Notes: generated from the letters alone by a model not told the origin. A stretch of 64,000 nt of DNA from Bradyrhizobium tropiciagri (GCF_001189845.1 NZ_LFLZ01000003.1:227636-291635); one strand, 5' to 3'. Numbered from the stretch's first letter, positions 11,585 through 22,450 are shown. Numbers and translations are program-made.

Positions 11585-12733
11585 ATGCGGCCGACCGACA
11601 TTGCGATCTCGAATTATCGCTCTATTCGGCGGCTCTTCATGCCCATTCAACCGCTATCCGTCTTCATCGGCGAGAACGGCGTCGGCAAATCCAATCTCTA
11701 TAAGTCGCTGTCGCTGCTGCGCGACGCGGCAACCGGCCGGATCACGCGCACGATCGCCGACGAAGGCGGGTTGAACTCGGTCTGCTGGTCCGGGCTTCGC
11801 AAGCGAGGCGAGGATGGGCGGCTGCGGCTGGCGGCCAGATTCGAACACGTCAATTACTCGATCGAGCTCGGACATCCCGGCCCGGTCGAGGCGGCGTTTC
11901 CCGGCGAGCCAATGATCAAGTCCGAACGCATCGAGACGATCCACGGCAAGCGAAAAGTCCTGATGATGGAGCGGACCAATTCGCACGTCAGCGTCCGCGG
12001 CGAGAACGGTGCCTGGAGCGAGCACAAGGATGCGGTGCTGCCGTCGGAAACCGCGCTCGCCGATTTCTTCGACGGCCAGACATGTCCCGAAGTCGGCCTG
12101 ATCAGGAACGCCTTACAGAGCTGGCGCTTCTATCACGATTTCCGTACCGACCCGGCGTCGCCGATCCGCAAGCCATGTCTCGCGATCACGACGCCGTCGC
12201 TGAGCGCCGATGGCAGCGATTTGGCAGCCGCTTTGGCAACGCTCAGCGCGATCAGACAAGATGCGGCCGACCTCCAGGATGCGATCGAGGATGCGTTCCC
12301 GGACGCCGAGCTCCGGGCATGGGAAGAAAACGGCCGGTGCGAATTCGAGCTGCGGCAGACAGACATGCCGCGGCCGTTCAAGGCCCACGAACTCTCCGAC
12401 GGGACGCTGAAATATATCTGCCTGCTCGCCGTGTTCATGGGCTATCGGCTGCCGCCGTTCATCGCGCTGAACGAGCCCGAGACCAGTCTGCATCCGTCGC
12501 TGCTGGCGCCATTGGCGAGGTTGATCGCCAAGGCGTCGCGCCGCGCCGATATCTGGATCGTCACCCATTCGGAACAGCTGATGGAGGCGTTGCGCAGCGA
12601 GAGTTCGGTCCCGCTGCGCCGGGTGATCAAAGCGAAGGGCGCCACGGCCATCGAGGGCCTGACCGCCGGCGGCGAGTTTCGTGACCGGCAAGAAGACCAT
12701 GACGATGACGATGACGACAGCGACGACGATTAG
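11585..12733 (+). CDS. AAA family ATPase (RecF/OLD-like head) with poly-Asp tail
   Basis: Stand-alone ATPase of 382 residues of the ABC/SMC-like AAA15/AAA21 type. Visible in order: Walker A GENGVGKSN near residue 30, signature-like LSDGTLKYI near 270, Walker B FIALNEPETSLHP near 293 and the switch His in IVTHSEQL near 328. The C-terminus is strikingly acidic, ending in runs of Asp broken by one Ser. No TOPRIM or nuclease domain follows, unlike OLD proteins. Start: ATG at 11585 (a GTG at 11582 is the alternative), with GAGGG upstream. It lies about 115 bases after the pump gene and has no evident partner. Function unknown. Confidence 0.8.
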   Translation: MRPTDIAISNYRSIRRLFMPIQPLSVFIGENGVGKSNLYKSLSLLRDAATGRITRTIADEGGLNSVCWSGLRKRGEDGRLRLAARFEHVNYSIELGHPGPVEAAFPGEPMIKSERIETIHGKRKVLMMERTNSHVSVRGENGAWSEHKDAVLPSETALADFFDGQTCPEVGLIRNALQSWRFYHDFRTDPASPIRKPCLAITTPSLSADGSDLAAALATLSAIRQDAADLQDAIEDAFPDAELRAWEENGRCEFELRQTDMPRPFKAHELSDGTLKYICLLAVFMGYRLPPFIALNEPETSLHPSLLAPLARLIAKASRRADIWIVTHSEQLMEALRSESSVPLRRVIKAKGATAIEGLTAGGEFRDRQEDHDDDDDDSDDD

Positions 12734-12745
12734 ATCGCGCCGGCG

Positions 12746-13540
12746 CTACTGCCCGAGCGGCTTCAGGATCTTGATCAACTCGCCGTGCACGAACTCGTTG
12801 CCGCCGACGACGTGGCCGGTCTGCAGCGGGTCGTCATTGCCCCGGATGCCGGAGACGGTGCCGCCGGCTTCCCGGATCATCAGCAGGCCGGCCGCGAGGT
12901 CCCAGGGCTGCAGATTGCGTTCCCAATAGCCGTCGAGGCGGCCGGCTGCGACGAAGGCGAGATCGAGCGAGGCGGCGCCGAAGCGGCGGAAGCCCGCGAC
13001 CTTGCTCTGCAGCGCGGCCATCTCCTGCAGCGCCAGCTGATGGTTGCCGCGGCCGATATGCGGAAGGCCGCAGGCGACCACGCATTCGTTGAGCTGGCGG
13101 CGGCCGGCGACGCGCAGCCGCTGGTCGTTGAGGAACGCGCCCTTGCCGCGCTCGGCAATGTAGAGCTCGTCATTGGCGGGATTGTAGATCACGCCCGCGA
13201 TCACGGTGTCCTCGCGGAGCAGCCCGATCGAGATCGCGAATTGCGGGATGCCGTGCAGGAAGTTGGTGGTGCCGTCCAAGGGATCGACGATCCAGGTGTG
13301 GCTCTTGTCCGAGCCTTCGCGCCTGCCGCCTTCCTCGCCGAGGAACCCGTAACCGGGGCGAGCCTTTTCGAGGTCGGTGTAGAGCATCTCTTCGGCGCGC
13401 TTGTCGGCGAGCGAGACGAAGTTCGCCGGGCCCTTCAGCGAGACCTGGAGATGTTCGATCTCGCCGAGGTCGCGCTTGAGGCTGCGGCCGGCGCGGCGCG
13501 CGGCCTTGACCATGACATTGATGAGGGCGGAGTAGAGCAT
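12746..13540 (-). CDS. Inositol monophosphatase family protein
   Basis: Mg-dependent phosphatase of 264 residues acting on inositol phosphate or a related sugar phosphate. Both family signatures are present: WIVDPLDGTTNF, holding the metal ligands, and WDLAAGLLMIREAGG. The FLGEEGG segment supplies a further metal ligand Glu. It resembles the SuhB subgroup, members of which also bind RNA polymerase and Nus factors in enterobacteria; whether this one does is unknown. Convergent with the AAA ATPase gene, with 12 bases between stops. Confidence 0.92.
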   Translation of the reverse strand: MLYSALINVMVKAARRAGRSLKRDLGEIEHLQVSLKGPANFVSLADKRAEEMLYTDLEKARPGYGFLGEEGGRREGSDKSHTWIVDPLDGTTNFLHGIPQFAISIGLLREDTVIAGVIYNPANDELYIAERGKGAFLNDQRLRVAGRRQLNECVVACGLPHIGRGNHQLALQEMAALQSKVAGFRRFGAASLDLAFVAAGRLDGYWERNLQPWDLAAGLLMIREAGGTVSGIRGNDDPLQTGHVVGGNEFVHGELIKILKPLGQ

Positions 13541-13595
13541 GATGGACGGCTTCTTCGGTGCGATTGTGCTGGGACGGCGGGTTCAAACCTAATCC

Positions 13596-13698
13596 CGTCA
13601 TCCTGAGGAGCGCGGAACGCGCGTCTCGAAGGATGAACGGCTACCAGCCGGGCCGTTCATCCTTCGAGGCTCGCCCCGCTCGCACCTCAGGATGACGG
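13596..13698. repeat. Inverted pair of GTCATCCTGAGG / CCTCAGGATGAC repeats
   Basis: Two imperfect inverted units: CGTCATCCTGAGGAGCG... CTTCGAGG at the left and its mirror ending CTCAGGATGACGG at the right. The same paired element recurs at 44268-44372, 47666-47768 and 48669-48770, and partly near 35735-35780 and 49175-49235. It lies between two minus-strand genes and is probably a REP/BIME-like sequence. Confidence 0.8.
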
Positions 13699-13764
13699 GG
13701 TGGAGGGGAACTGTGCCTTGGATTTCCGGACTGGGTGCCCTCTGGAAGTGGCGCCGTCAAGGCG

Positions 13765-14838
13765 TCATTTGACGTTGTTTCCGATCCATTTTCGGGCCGC
13801 TGCCTCGCCCTTGGCGCGGTCTTCCGGGCTCATATCGGCGAGGATGTCGTCGAGATCGGGGTCGCCCTTGCCGGCGGTCTTGGCGACGGTGTGCCATTTC
13901 AGCGCCTCGACCTTGTCCACCGGGGCGCCGGCGCCGGTCGCCAGCACATGGGCGAGGCGGTTCTGCGCGATCGGGCTGTTCTGCCGGGCCGCCTTGCGCA
14001 GCAGCGTGATCGCCGCCGGCACGTTCCGCGGCGTGCCGGCGCCATTGTAGAGCGCGATGGCGTATTCGACCTCGGCGTCGACATTGTCGGCCACCGAGGC
14101 CGCCTGCAGCAGCCGCGCCGCCTTTTCGAGGTCCTTCGGCACGCCGGTGCCTTCCTTGTAGAAGGTCGCCAGCGCGTATTGCGCCTCGGGGCTGCCGGCG
14201 TCCGCGGCCATCCGCAACAGCTCGGCGGAGCGCTTGAGGTCCTGCGGCAGGGTCTGGCCGTCGAGATAGAGCAGCGCAAGATTATAGGCCGCCTTCGGTT
14301 CGCCGAGCTTGGCGGCCGACGCCAGCAGCTTGACCGCGGAATCCTTGTCCACCGTGCCGCCGCGGCCCGCGATCCGCATCATGGCGAGTGCGAACATCGC
14401 CTCGCGGTCGCCGGCATCGGAGGCGCGCTTGTACCAGTCGTCGGCCTTGACGTAGTCGCGCTTGACGCCGAGCCCATTGGCATAGAGCTCGCCAAGCATC
14501 GTCATGGCCTTGGCATCGTTGTTGTTCTGCGCGCGCACCGTCGCGAGATCGAATGCGGTCTTGTACATGCCGCGCTGATAGGCGCCGTAGACGAGGTCGA
14601 CATTGGGATCGTCCGGCGGCGGGGTCGGCGAGGGTGTCGGCGTCGGGGTGGGCGTGGCCGCAGGCTTCGGCGCGGGCTTCTTCGCGACCGGCGTATGCAC
14701 CTTCGGCTTTTCCTTCGGAGCCTCCTTCTTCGCAGGCGGCGGCGTCTGGGCCGGCGGCGTGATCGAGAGCTGCGCCATCGCGCCGCTCGCCAGCATCGTG
14801 CAGCCGAGCGCAACACCTATCGGACGCAGGCATTTCAT
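13765..14838 (-). CDS. Secreted Sel1-like / tetratricopeptide repeat protein
   Basis: Exported protein of 357 residues. It starts with a signal peptide (MKCLRPIGVALGCTMLASGAMA), then a Pro/Thr/Lys-rich linker to about residue 80, then at least six Sel1-type repeats of about 36 residues, recognisable by A..LG.LY..G.GV..D..KA..WY..AA and variants. Such repeats scaffold protein-protein contacts in the periplasm. It starts 8 bases from the stop of the ThiE-like gene, so the two are co-transcribed with the aldolase upstream. An apparent upstream extension of the reading frame overlaps that gene and is rejected. Role unknown. Confidence 0.85.
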   Translation of the reverse strand: MKCLRPIGVALGCTMLASGAMAQLSITPPAQTPPPAKKEAPKEKPKVHTPVAKKPAPKPAATPTPTPTPSPTPPPDDPNVDLVYGAYQRGMYKTAFDLATVRAQNNNDAKAMTMLGELYANGLGVKRDYVKADDWYKRASDAGDREAMFALAMMRIAGRGGTVDKDSAVKLLASAAKLGEPKAAYNLALLYLDGQTLPQDLKRSAELLRMAADAGSPEAQYALATFYKEGTGVPKDLEKAARLLQAASVADNVDAEVEYAIALYNGAGTPRNVPAAITLLRKAARQNSPIAQNRLAHVLATGAGAPVDKVEALKWHTVAKTAGKGDPDLDDILADMSPEDRAKGEAAARKWIGNNVK

Positions 14839-14845
14839 TCCGGCG

Positions 14846-15535
14846 TCATCCCTCGGCCTTCCCCTCGACCTTGGCCTTGCCGAATGTGCCGGCATGCGCC
14901 CGCGCAATCGTCTCGCCGATCTCGACGAGGGCCGCCTTCGCGCCGCGCGGATCGGACCAGATGAAGTCTCCGACCAGCACGAAATCCGCGCCGGCCGCCG
15001 CGAACGCCTCGGCCTCCTCGCGCGAGGTTGCAAAGCCGACGCAGGGCGGCTCGAACAATTCGTCCCACCATTGCAGCCGCTCGGCGATCGCCTCGCTCGA
15101 CGGCCGCTGGCCCTTGGTGTCGGGCTCGCCGAACAGCACGTAGTCGGCACCGGCTTCGCCCGCCGCCATGGAATCGTGGCGCGTCGCGAGCCCGCCGACG
15201 CCGACGATGCGGTCGGGCCTCAGCGCGGGCGCAGCCTCTTCCATCGCGGCGATGCCGGTTAGATGCGCGCCGTCGGCACCGGCGCGGGCCACGATGTCGG
15301 GTTGGCCGTCGATCAAGAGCGCCGCACCGGCGTTCTGGATCGCAGGCGCCAGCGCCTTGACGGTCGAGATCATGCTGCGCGGGTCGCTCTCGCGCAGCCG
15401 CACCAGAACCGCCGCGACGTCGGCGGCGGCAAGCAATTCGGCAAGCTCGGCCGCAAGCCGCGCGGGCTCGTCGACCGGCGGGGTTGCCAGATAGAGGCGC
15501 GGCACCGGCCGCGGCGGAACGGGCTTGGTGGCCAA
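14846..15535 (-). CDS. Thiamine phosphate synthase (ThiE/TenI-like)
   Basis: Protein of 229 residues with the ThiE/TenI TIM-barrel pattern: LLIDGQPDIVARAGADGAHL for the conserved N-D-x-x-x-A...DGVHL region, VGVGGLATRHDS, and GADYVLFGEPDTKG in the phosphate-binding area. In thiamine synthesis ThiE joins HMP-PP and HET-P; the match is divergent, so a related phosphosugar role is possible. The only available start is TTG at 15535, directly after the TAG of the class I aldolase (15536-15538), with AGGCGG just upstream in that gene. This implies translational coupling. A GTG ten codons in is the alternative. Confidence 0.8.
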   Translation of the reverse strand: MATKPVPPRPVPRLYLATPPVDEPARLAAELAELLAAADVAAVLVRLRESDPRSMISTVKALAPAIQNAGAALLIDGQPDIVARAGADGAHLTGIAAMEEAAPALRPDRIVGVGGLATRHDSMAAGEAGADYVLFGEPDTKGQRPSSEAIAERLQWWDELFEPPCVGFATSREEAEAFAAAGADFVLVGDFIWSDPRGAKAALVEIGETIARAHAGTFGKAKVEGKAEG

Positions 15536-16561
15536 CTATGCCGCCTGTTTTTCGAGGCCGGCTTCCCAATTGCCGGTGCTCGCGAGCCCGTTCATCCGGG
15601 CGCGATGCGAGAAGGCGCGCTGGCCCGCGGGGACGTTGTCGGGCTTGCCGGACCACGCCTTCTGCGGCGCCGCCTGCAACGCACGGCCATAGGAGAAGGT
15701 CAGCCGCCAGGGCAGATGGCCGATCTTGTTCATGGCGTCGAGATGTGCAGTCGCCTCCTCGTCGCTCTGTCCGCCGGAGAGGAAGGCGATGCCGGGCACC
15801 GCGGCCGGCACGCAGCTCTTGAGCAGGCGGACGGTCTTTTCGGCGACTTCCTGCACCGAGGCCTGTTTCGGGCACTTCTTGCCCGAGATCGCCATGTTGG
15901 GCTTCAGGATCATGCCTTCGAGCGCGACGCGCTGCACCCGCAATTCCTGGAAGGTGCGGTTCAGCACCCGCTGCGTCACCTCGTAGCAGCGGTCGATGTC
16001 GTGATCGCCGTCCATCAGCACTTCGGGCTCGACGATCGGGACGATTTGCGCGGCCTGGCACAGCGCGGCGTAGCGCGCCAGCGCATGGGCGTTGACGCGG
16101 ATCGCGGTCTGGGTCGGGATTCGCGGTCCGATATCGATCACCGCGCGCCACTTCGCAAAGCGCGCACCGCGCTCGTAATATTTCTTCAGCCGCTCGGCGA
16201 GCTTGTCGAGGCCAACGGTCACGAGTTCGCCCGGGCAGTTCGGCAGCGCTTGCGTGCCTTCATCGACCTTGATGCCGGGGATCGCGCCCGCTTGCTCGAT
16301 CAGCTTGACCAGCGGCGTGCCGTCCTTGGCGTTTTGCCAGATCGTCTCGTCGTAGAGGATGACGCCGGAGATATACTTGCTCATCGCCTCCTGCGAGCGG
16401 AACAGCATCTCGCGATAGTCGCGGCGATTGTCCTCAGTCGAATCGACCTTGATGGCGTCGAAACGCTTCTTGATGGTGCCGGAGGATTCGTCGGCGGCGA
16501 GGATGCCCTTGCCCGGGGTGACCATGGCAAGCGCAATTTTGTTGAGGTCGGAGAGGTTCAT
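15536..16561 (-). CDS. Class I fructose-bisphosphate aldolase
   Basis: Schiff-base aldolase of 341 residues cleaving fructose-1,6-bisphosphate into DHAP and glyceraldehyde-3-phosphate. Markers: GILAADESSGTIKKRF near the N-terminus, the Schiff-base Lys in LEGMILKPNM and the following Lys in LSGG-type segment IAFLSGGQS. Start at 16561 is supported by GGAGG about 10 bases upstream; the longer open frame to 16669 lacks support. It follows the class II aldolase gene after a strong hairpin, giving two unrelated aldolases side by side. The ThiE-like gene starts immediately after its stop. Confidence 0.94.
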   Translation of the reverse strand: MNLSDLNKIALAMVTPGKGILAADESSGTIKKRFDAIKVDSTEDNRRDYREMLFRSQEAMSKYISGVILYDETIWQNAKDGTPLVKLIEQAGAIPGIKVDEGTQALPNCPGELVTVGLDKLAERLKKYYERGARFAKWRAVIDIGPRIPTQTAIRVNAHALARYAALCQAAQIVPIVEPEVLMDGDHDIDRCYEVTQRVLNRTFQELRVQRVALEGMILKPNMAISGKKCPKQASVQEVAEKTVRLLKSCVPAAVPGIAFLSGGQSDEEATAHLDAMNKIGHLPWRLTFSYGRALQAAPQKAWSGKPDNVPAGQRAFSHRARMNGLASTGNWEAGLEKQAA

Positions 16562-16675
16562 GGGGAGTGTCCTCCAGAGCATTGCCTTTGCAAACCAAAA
16601 TAGGCGGTTCTCGGGCAAATGCCTAGAAAACGTTCGTCGCGGCCAGCGTTTGCCGTGGCCGGCGATCAAGCCTTC

Positions 16676-16712
16676 GGGACACCGTTTCCGACTGCGTCGG
16701 AGCCGGTGTCCC
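16676..16712 (-). terminator. Strong hairpin after the class II aldolase gene
   Basis: GGGACACCG pairs perfectly with CGGTGTCCC, and inside it TCCGAC pairs with GTCGGA around a GCA loop. It lies 40 bases after the stop of the class II aldolase gene and 115 bases before the class I start. There is no T-run, so it may be an RNA 3' end stabiliser or attenuating hairpin rather than a classical terminator. Confidence 0.65.
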
Positions 16713-16751
16713 GCCTTAATGATTCAGGCAAGAAGTTGTCAGGTTGCCTCG

Positions 16752-17819
16752 TCAGGCGATCTTGGGGTCGAGCTGGCCCGCGGCATAGCGCTTGGCCATC
16801 TCCGCCGTGGTCAGCACCTTCTTGATCTTGCTGGCCTGGCCCGCGGTGTTGAACTCCTGCAGGCGCTGCTTGCACAGCTTGGTCATCGCCTCCATCGCAG
16901 GCTTCAGATACTTGCGCGGATCAAACTCTTCCGGATTGTCCTTCAGAACTTTCCGGATCTGGCCGGTCATCGCCATCCGGTTGTCGGTGTCGATGTTGAT
17001 CTTGCGCACGCCGTTCTTGATGCCGCGCTGGATCTCGGCGACCGGCACGCCCCAGGTCGGCTTCATCTTGCCGCCATTGGCGTTGATGATCTCCTGCAGC
17101 TCCTGCGGCACCGACGAGGAGCCGTGCATGACGAGATGCGTGTTCGGCAGCTTGCGATGGATTTCCTCGATCACGTTCATTGCGAGGATGTCGCCGTCGG
17201 GCTTGCGGGTGAACTTGTAGGCACCGTGCGAGGTGCCCATCGCGATCGCGAGCGCGTCGACCTTGGTCTCCTTGACGAACTTCACGGCTTCGTCCGGATT
17301 GGTCAGCAGCTGGTCATGCGACAGCTTGCCCTCGGCGCCGTGGCCGTCTTCCTTGTCGCCCATGCCGGTCTCGAGCGAGCCGAGCACGCCGAGCTCGCCT
17401 TCCACCGAGATGCCGCCAAGATGGGCCATGCCGGTCACCGTCCGGGTGACGCCGACATTGTAGTCCCAGTCGCCTGGGGTCTTGCCGTCGGCCTTCAGCG
17501 AGCCGTCCATCATGACCGAGGTGAAGCCGGCCTGGATCGCGGTCATGCAGGTCGCAGGCTCGTTGCCGTGGTCGAGATGCACGCAGACCGGGATCTGCGG
17601 ATAGATCTCGGTGACGGCGTCCATCATGTGCTTGAGCATGACGTCGTTGGCGTAGGACCGCGCGCCGCGCGAGGCCTGGATGATGACCGGTGCGTCGACC
17701 TCGGAGGCCGCGGCCATGATCGACAGCGCCTGCTCCATGTTGTTGATGTTGAAGGCAGGTACGCCGTAATCATGCTCGGCCGCGTGATCGAGCAGTTGCC
17801 GCAACGTTATGCGAGCCAT
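16752..17819 (-). CDS. fba: Class II fructose-bisphosphate aldolase (Calvin-cycle type)
   Basis: Zn-dependent aldolase of 355 residues for glycolysis, gluconeogenesis and the Calvin cycle. Zinc and catalytic residues are visible in [20 protein letters not shown] and [10 protein letters not shown]. Length and sequence match the long Calvin-type subgroup. The ATG at 17819 is chosen because GGGAGAA precedes it; the open frame up to 17876 runs into a palindromic repeat. It sits between pgk and the class I aldolase, in the order tkt-gap-pgk-fba. Confidence 0.95.
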   Translation of the reverse strand: MARITLRQLLDHAAEHDYGVPAFNINNMEQALSIMAAASEVDAPVIIQASRGARSYANDVMLKHMMDAVTEIYPQIPVCVHLDHGNEPATCMTAIQAGFTSVMMDGSLKADGKTPGDWDYNVGVTRTVTGMAHLGGISVEGELGVLGSLETGMGDKEDGHGAEGKLSHDQLLTNPDEAVKFVKETKVDALAIAMGTSHGAYKFTRKPDGDILAMNVIEEIHRKLPNTHLVMHGSSSVPQELQEIINANGGKMKPTWGVPVAEIQRGIKNGVRKINIDTDNRMAMTGQIRKVLKDNPEEFDPRKYLKPAMEAMTKLCKQRLQEFNTAGQASKIKKVLTTAEMAKRYAAGQLDPKIA

Positions 17820-17857
17820 TCCATTTCTCCCTGTAGTGCGCGTTCGGATTCGAACCA

Positions 17858-17893
17858 GATCATGATGCATTTCCACGGAAACGCATCATGATC
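17858..17893. repeat. Near-perfect palindrome upstream of fba
   Basis: GATCATGATGC and GCATCATGATC are perfect 11-bp inverted arms; TTTCC/GGAAA extends the stem inward with one mismatch. It lies about 40 bases before the fba start on the minus strand, between pgk and fba. It could end pgk transcripts or fold in the fba leader. Confidence 0.7.
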
Positions 17894-17907
17894 TCATCTC
17901 TTTGTTT

Positions 17908-17956
17908 GAGCATGATCTTTTCGGAAAACCGCTTCACACTTTTCCGGATCATGCTC
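17908..17956. repeat. GAGCATGATC...GATCATGCTC repeat (copy 1)
   Basis: A 49-base palindromic element with ends GAGCATGATC / GATCATGCTC and inner arms TTTTCGGAAAACCG / CACTTTTCCGG. Near-identical copies occur at 34515-34561, 45003-45048, 46134-46180 and 54986-55032, always between genes. The family is typical of Bradyrhizobium intergenic DNA. Confidence 0.85.
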
Positions 17957-17971
17957 TCGATCAACCCTTTT

Positions 17972-19156
17972 TCAGAACTTCGCGCCCGGCAGCGGCTTGC
18001 CTTCCATCCATTCAAGAAACGCGCCGCCCGCGGTCGAGACATAGGAAAAATCGCCGGCCACGCCCGCCTGGTTCAGCGCCGCGACGGTATCGCCGCCGCC
18101 GGCGACCGAGATCAGCTTCTTGGCCCTGGTCCGCTCGGCGGCATGCTTGGCCGAAACCATGGTGCCGCGGTCGAACGGCGTCAGCTCGAAGGCGCCGAGC
18201 GGCCCGTTCCAGACCAGCGTCGCCGCATCGTCGATCGCGGCATGGATCCGCGCGATCGATTGCGGGCCGACGTCGAGGATCATGCCGTCCGCCGGGATCG
18301 CGTCGAGGCCGTAGGCATGTGAGGGCGCGTTGGCGGCGAACTGGTTGGCGACGACAGCGTCGACCGGGAGGATGATCGCGCAATTGGCGGCGTTGGCCTT
18401 CTCCATGATCCGCAGCGCGGTCGCGGCGAGGTCCTTCTCGGCGAGCGACTTGCCGACCGCGACGCCCTGCGCGTGCAGGAAGGTGTTGGCCATGCCGCCG
18501 CCGATCACCAGCGCGTCGACCTTGTTCACGAGGTTTTCCAGGAGATCGATCTTGGTCGAGACCTTGGCGCCGCCGATGATCGCGATCACGGGTTTCGTCG
18601 GCGCTTCCAGCGCCTTACCGAGCGCGTCGAGCTCGGCCTGCATGGTGCGGCCGGCGTAGGCCGGCAGCTTGTGGCCGAGGCCTTCGGTCGAGGCGTGGGC
18701 GCGATGGGCGGCGGAGAACGCGTCGTTGACCCAGATGTCTCCGAGTTTTGCCAGCTCAGCAACGAAGCCGGCGTCGTTCTTTTCTTCTTCCTTGTGGAAG
18801 CGGGTGTTTTCCAGACAGAGGATGTCGCCATCCTTGAGTGCTGCAACTGCCGTGGCTGCGGCGTCGCCGATGCAATCCTCGGCGAAAGCGACCGGGCGCT
18901 TGATCACCTTCGACAGCGCTTCAGCTACCGGCTTCAGCGACTCCTTGGGATCGCGTCCCTTGGGCCGGCCGAAATGGGCGAGCAGGATCACCTTGCCGCC
19001 CTTGTCGGAGATTTCGGTGATGGTGGGGGCAACGCGCTCGAGCCTTGTTGCGTCGGTGACGCGGCCGCCTTCCATGGGTACGTTGAGGTCGACGCGCAGC
19101 AGCACGCGCTTGCCCTTCAAATTGACGTCGTCGAGGGTGCGGAACGATTTTGTCAT
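17972..19156 (-). CDS. pgk: Phosphoglycerate kinase
   Basis: Converts 1,3-bisphosphoglycerate plus ADP to 3-phosphoglycerate plus ATP, reversibly. 394 residues, the normal length. Signature [15 protein letters not shown] lies near the N-terminus and [13 protein letters not shown] near the C-terminus, in the nucleotide-binding domain. The ATG at 19156 follows GGAAA by a normal distance. It lies 143 bases after gap in the same direction and belongs to the tkt-gap-pgk-fba cluster. Confidence 0.97.
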   Translation of the reverse strand: MTKSFRTLDDVNLKGKRVLLRVDLNVPMEGGRVTDATRLERVAPTITEISDKGGKVILLAHFGRPKGRDPKESLKPVAEALSKVIKRPVAFAEDCIGDAAATAVAALKDGDILCLENTRFHKEEEKNDAGFVAELAKLGDIWVNDAFSAAHRAHASTEGLGHKLPAYAGRTMQAELDALGKALEAPTKPVIAIIGGAKVSTKIDLLENLVNKVDALVIGGGMANTFLHAQGVAVGKSLAEKDLAATALRIMEKANAANCAIILPVDAVVANQFAANAPSHAYGLDAIPADGMILDVGPQSIARIHAAIDDAATLVWNGPLGAFELTPFDRGTMVSAKHAAERTRAKKLISVAGGGDTVAALNQAGVAGDFSYVSTAGGAFLEWMEGKPLPGAKF

Positions 19157-19299
19157 GAGCGTTTCCTGTGCGGCCGGACACAGCCGTCCTGGGGACGGCG
19201 TCGCTTTCGCTTGCCGATGTCGCGGCCGTCGAAGCCGCGAGTGCGAGGGGCAAAGACGCAGATGCCCGGCGCGGGGCCGGGCATCACGAACAGTCGAAC

Positions 19300-20307
<1,008 letters not shown>

Positions 20308-20372
20308 GCTCGTCTCCTCTAATGCTGTTGTCAGCCCCGCGGGAGGGCTCCCACGAGGTTTTTACGGCGGAA

Positions 20373-20391
20373 CGCCCGGTTCGGCCGGGCG
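20373..20391 (-). terminator. Hairpin between tkt and gap
   Basis: CGCCCGG-TTCGG-CCGGGCG forms a perfect 7-bp stem. It lies 77 bases after the tkt stop and 66 bases before the gap start on the minus strand. A short A/T stretch follows at 20358-20363 but not directly, so termination strength is uncertain; it may leave gap with its own promoter. Confidence 0.5.
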
Positions 20392-20467
20392 CGTACGGAA
20401 AAGATGGAGCTTAGGTAATCCTTTTTCGCGACAAGCTCAACCTTGGCCCGCGGGTGTCAGGCCAGCG

Positions 20468-22450
20468 TCAGACGCGCTTCGTGGCAGCGTTAACGACGGC
20501 CTCAGCGGTAATGCCGAAATGCGGGAAAAGGTCCTTCGCCGGGGCGCTGGCGCCGAAACCGTGCATGCCGATGAATTCGCCATCATGGCCGATCACGGCA
20601 TCCCAGCCCCAGCGCACCGCGGCCTCGATCGCAATCTTGACCGGAGCGTTGCCGATAATGGCATTTTGTCGCTCGGCAGGCTGCGCCAGCAGCAATTCCA
20701 GCGACGGGACCGAGACGACCCGCGTCGCGATGCCGCGCCCGGCCAGCTGCTTCTGCGCCTCGACCGCGATCTGGACCTCGGAACCGGACGCGAACAATGA
20801 CACTTTTGCGTCACCCTGGGCCGCGACCAGTTCGTAGGCGCCGTGGCTGCAGGGATTGTCGTTCGGCGCCGTGGTGCGGAGCTGCGGCAGGTTCTGGCGG
20901 GTCAGCGCCAGCACCGTCGGTCCGTCGATGCGGTTGAGCGCCAGTTCCCAGCACTCGGCGGTCTCGACCGCGTCGCAGGGACGGAACACGCGCATGTTGG
21001 GGATCGCGCGCAGCGCCGAGAGATGCTCCACCGGCTGGTGCGTCGGGCCGTCCTCGCCGAGGCCGATCGAGTCATGGGTCATGACATAGACCACGCCGGT
21101 GCCCATCAGCGCCGACAGCCGCATCGCGGGGCGCGCATAGTCGGTGAACACCAGGAAGGTGGCGCCGTTCGGCGCGAAACCGCCATGCAGGAAGATGCCG
21201 TTGAGGCACGCCGCCATGCCGTGTTCGCGGATGCCGTAATGGATGAAGCGGCCCTTCGGCGTCTTGGCGCCGAACGCTGTCGCCGACTTTGCCTTGTTGT
21301 TGTTGGAGCCGGTGAGGTCGGCGGAGCCGGCTACGAATTCCATCGGCATCGCGGCCGCGATCACCTCGATCGCAGCTTCCGATGATTTGCGGGAGGCGAC
21401 GTTGAGCGGGTTTTCCAAGAGGCCCTTCTTGAAGGCGCGCAGCCCCTTGGCGAGCGACTGCGGCCGCTCGTGTCGGATGCGGCGCTCGAACTCGGCGCGC
21501 TTGCGGTTGCCGAGCTGCGCGAACTGCTCGTCCCATGCCTTGTGCTCGACGGCGCCGCGGGCACCCGCCTCGCGCCAGGCCTTCAGCACATCGTCGGGCA
21601 CCGAGAACGGCTCGAGCGAGATGCCGAGCTTTTCCTTGGCGGCCTTGAGCTCGTCGGCGCCGAGCGCTTCGCCATGGGCTTTCGCAGTGCCGGCCTTGTG
21701 CGGCGCGCCGTAACCGATCGTGGTCTTGCAGGCGATCATCGAAGGCTTGCTGGATTTCTGTGCGCGGGTGATCGCAGCCGCAATCGCCTGCGGATCATGG
21801 CCGTCGATCAATTCGGCGGCCCAGCCTGCCGACTTGAAGCGCTTCACCTGGTCGACGGAATCGGAGATCGAGGTCGGGCCGTCGATCGAGATGCCGTTGT
21901 CGTCGTACAGCACGATCATCTTGTTGAGCCGCCAGACGCCGGCGAGCGCGATCGCTTCCTGCGAGATGCCTTCCATCAGGTCGCCGTCGGAGGCGAGCAC
22001 ATAGGTGTGGTGGTTGACGATCTTCTTGCCGAACTCGGCGGCGAGCATCTTCTCGGCGAGCGCCATGCCGACCGCGGTCGCAATGCCCTGGCCGAGCGGG
22101 CCGGTGGTGGTCTCGATGCCCTTCGTGTGGAAATTCTCCGGGTGTCCCGGCGTCAGCGATCCGAGCTGGCGGAAGCGCTTGATCTGGTCGAGCGTCATGT
22201 CCTTGTTGCCGGTGAGGTACAGCAACGCATAGAGCAGCATCGAGCCGTGGCCGGCCGACAGCACGAAGCGATCGCGGTCGGGCCACGCGGTGTCGGCGGC
22301 ATCGAATTTCAGAAACTTTGTGAACAGCACGGTCGCGATGTCGGCGGCGCCCATCGGCAGGCCGGGATGGCCGGAATTCGCCTTCTCGACGGCGTCCATG
22401 GCAAGGCCACGGATCGCATTGGCCATACGGGTATGATCGACCTGCGTCAT
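20468..22450 (-). CDS. tkt: Transketolase
   Basis: TPP-dependent transfer of two-carbon units in the pentose phosphate and Calvin cycles. 660 residues, full length. Visible: the substrate-binding His in [11 protein letters not shown], the TPP/Mg motif starting ASDGDLMEG, and the pyrimidine-side [19 protein letters not shown] near the second domain. It heads the minus-strand carbon cluster and is divergent from the DUF4164-zapA unit, 319 bases away. AGGCGGAC precedes the ATG. Confidence 0.97.
   Translation of the reverse strand: MTQVDHTRMANAIRGLAMDAVEKANSGHPGLPMGAADIATVLFTKFLKFDAADTAWPDRDRFVLSAGHGSMLLYALLYLTGNKDMTLDQIKRFRQLGSLTPGHPENFHTKGIETTTGPLGQGIATAVGMALAEKMLAAEFGKKIVNHHTYVLASDGDLMEGISQEAIALAGVWRLNKMIVLYDDNGISIDGPTSISDSVDQVKRFKSAGWAAELIDGHDPQAIAAAITRAQKSSKPSMIACKTTIGYGAPHKAGTAKAHGEALGADELKAAKEKLGISLEPFSVPDDVLKAWREAGARGAVEHKAWDEQFAQLGNRKRAEFERRIRHERPQSLAKGLRAFKKGLLENPLNVASRKSSEAAIEVIAAAMPMEFVAGSADLTGSNNNKAKSATAFGAKTPKGRFIHYGIREHGMAACLNGIFLHGGFAPNGATFLVFTDYARPAMRLSALMGTGVVYVMTHDSIGLGEDGPTHQPVEHLSALRAIPNMRVFRPCDAVETAECWELALNRIDGPTVLALTRQNLPQLRTTAPNDNPCSHGAYELVAAQGDAKVSLFASGSEVQIAVEAQKQLAGRGIATRVVSVPSLELLLAQPAERQNAIIGNAPVKIAIEAAVRWGWDAVIGHDGEFIGMHGFGASAPAKDLFPHFGITAEAVVNAATKRV

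Noticed and set aside
17838..17862. tRNA T-arm-like sequence GGTTCGAATCC (minus strand)
   Set aside because: No acceptor, D or anticodon arm lies next to it, and the sequence is the leader of fba beside a palindrome.
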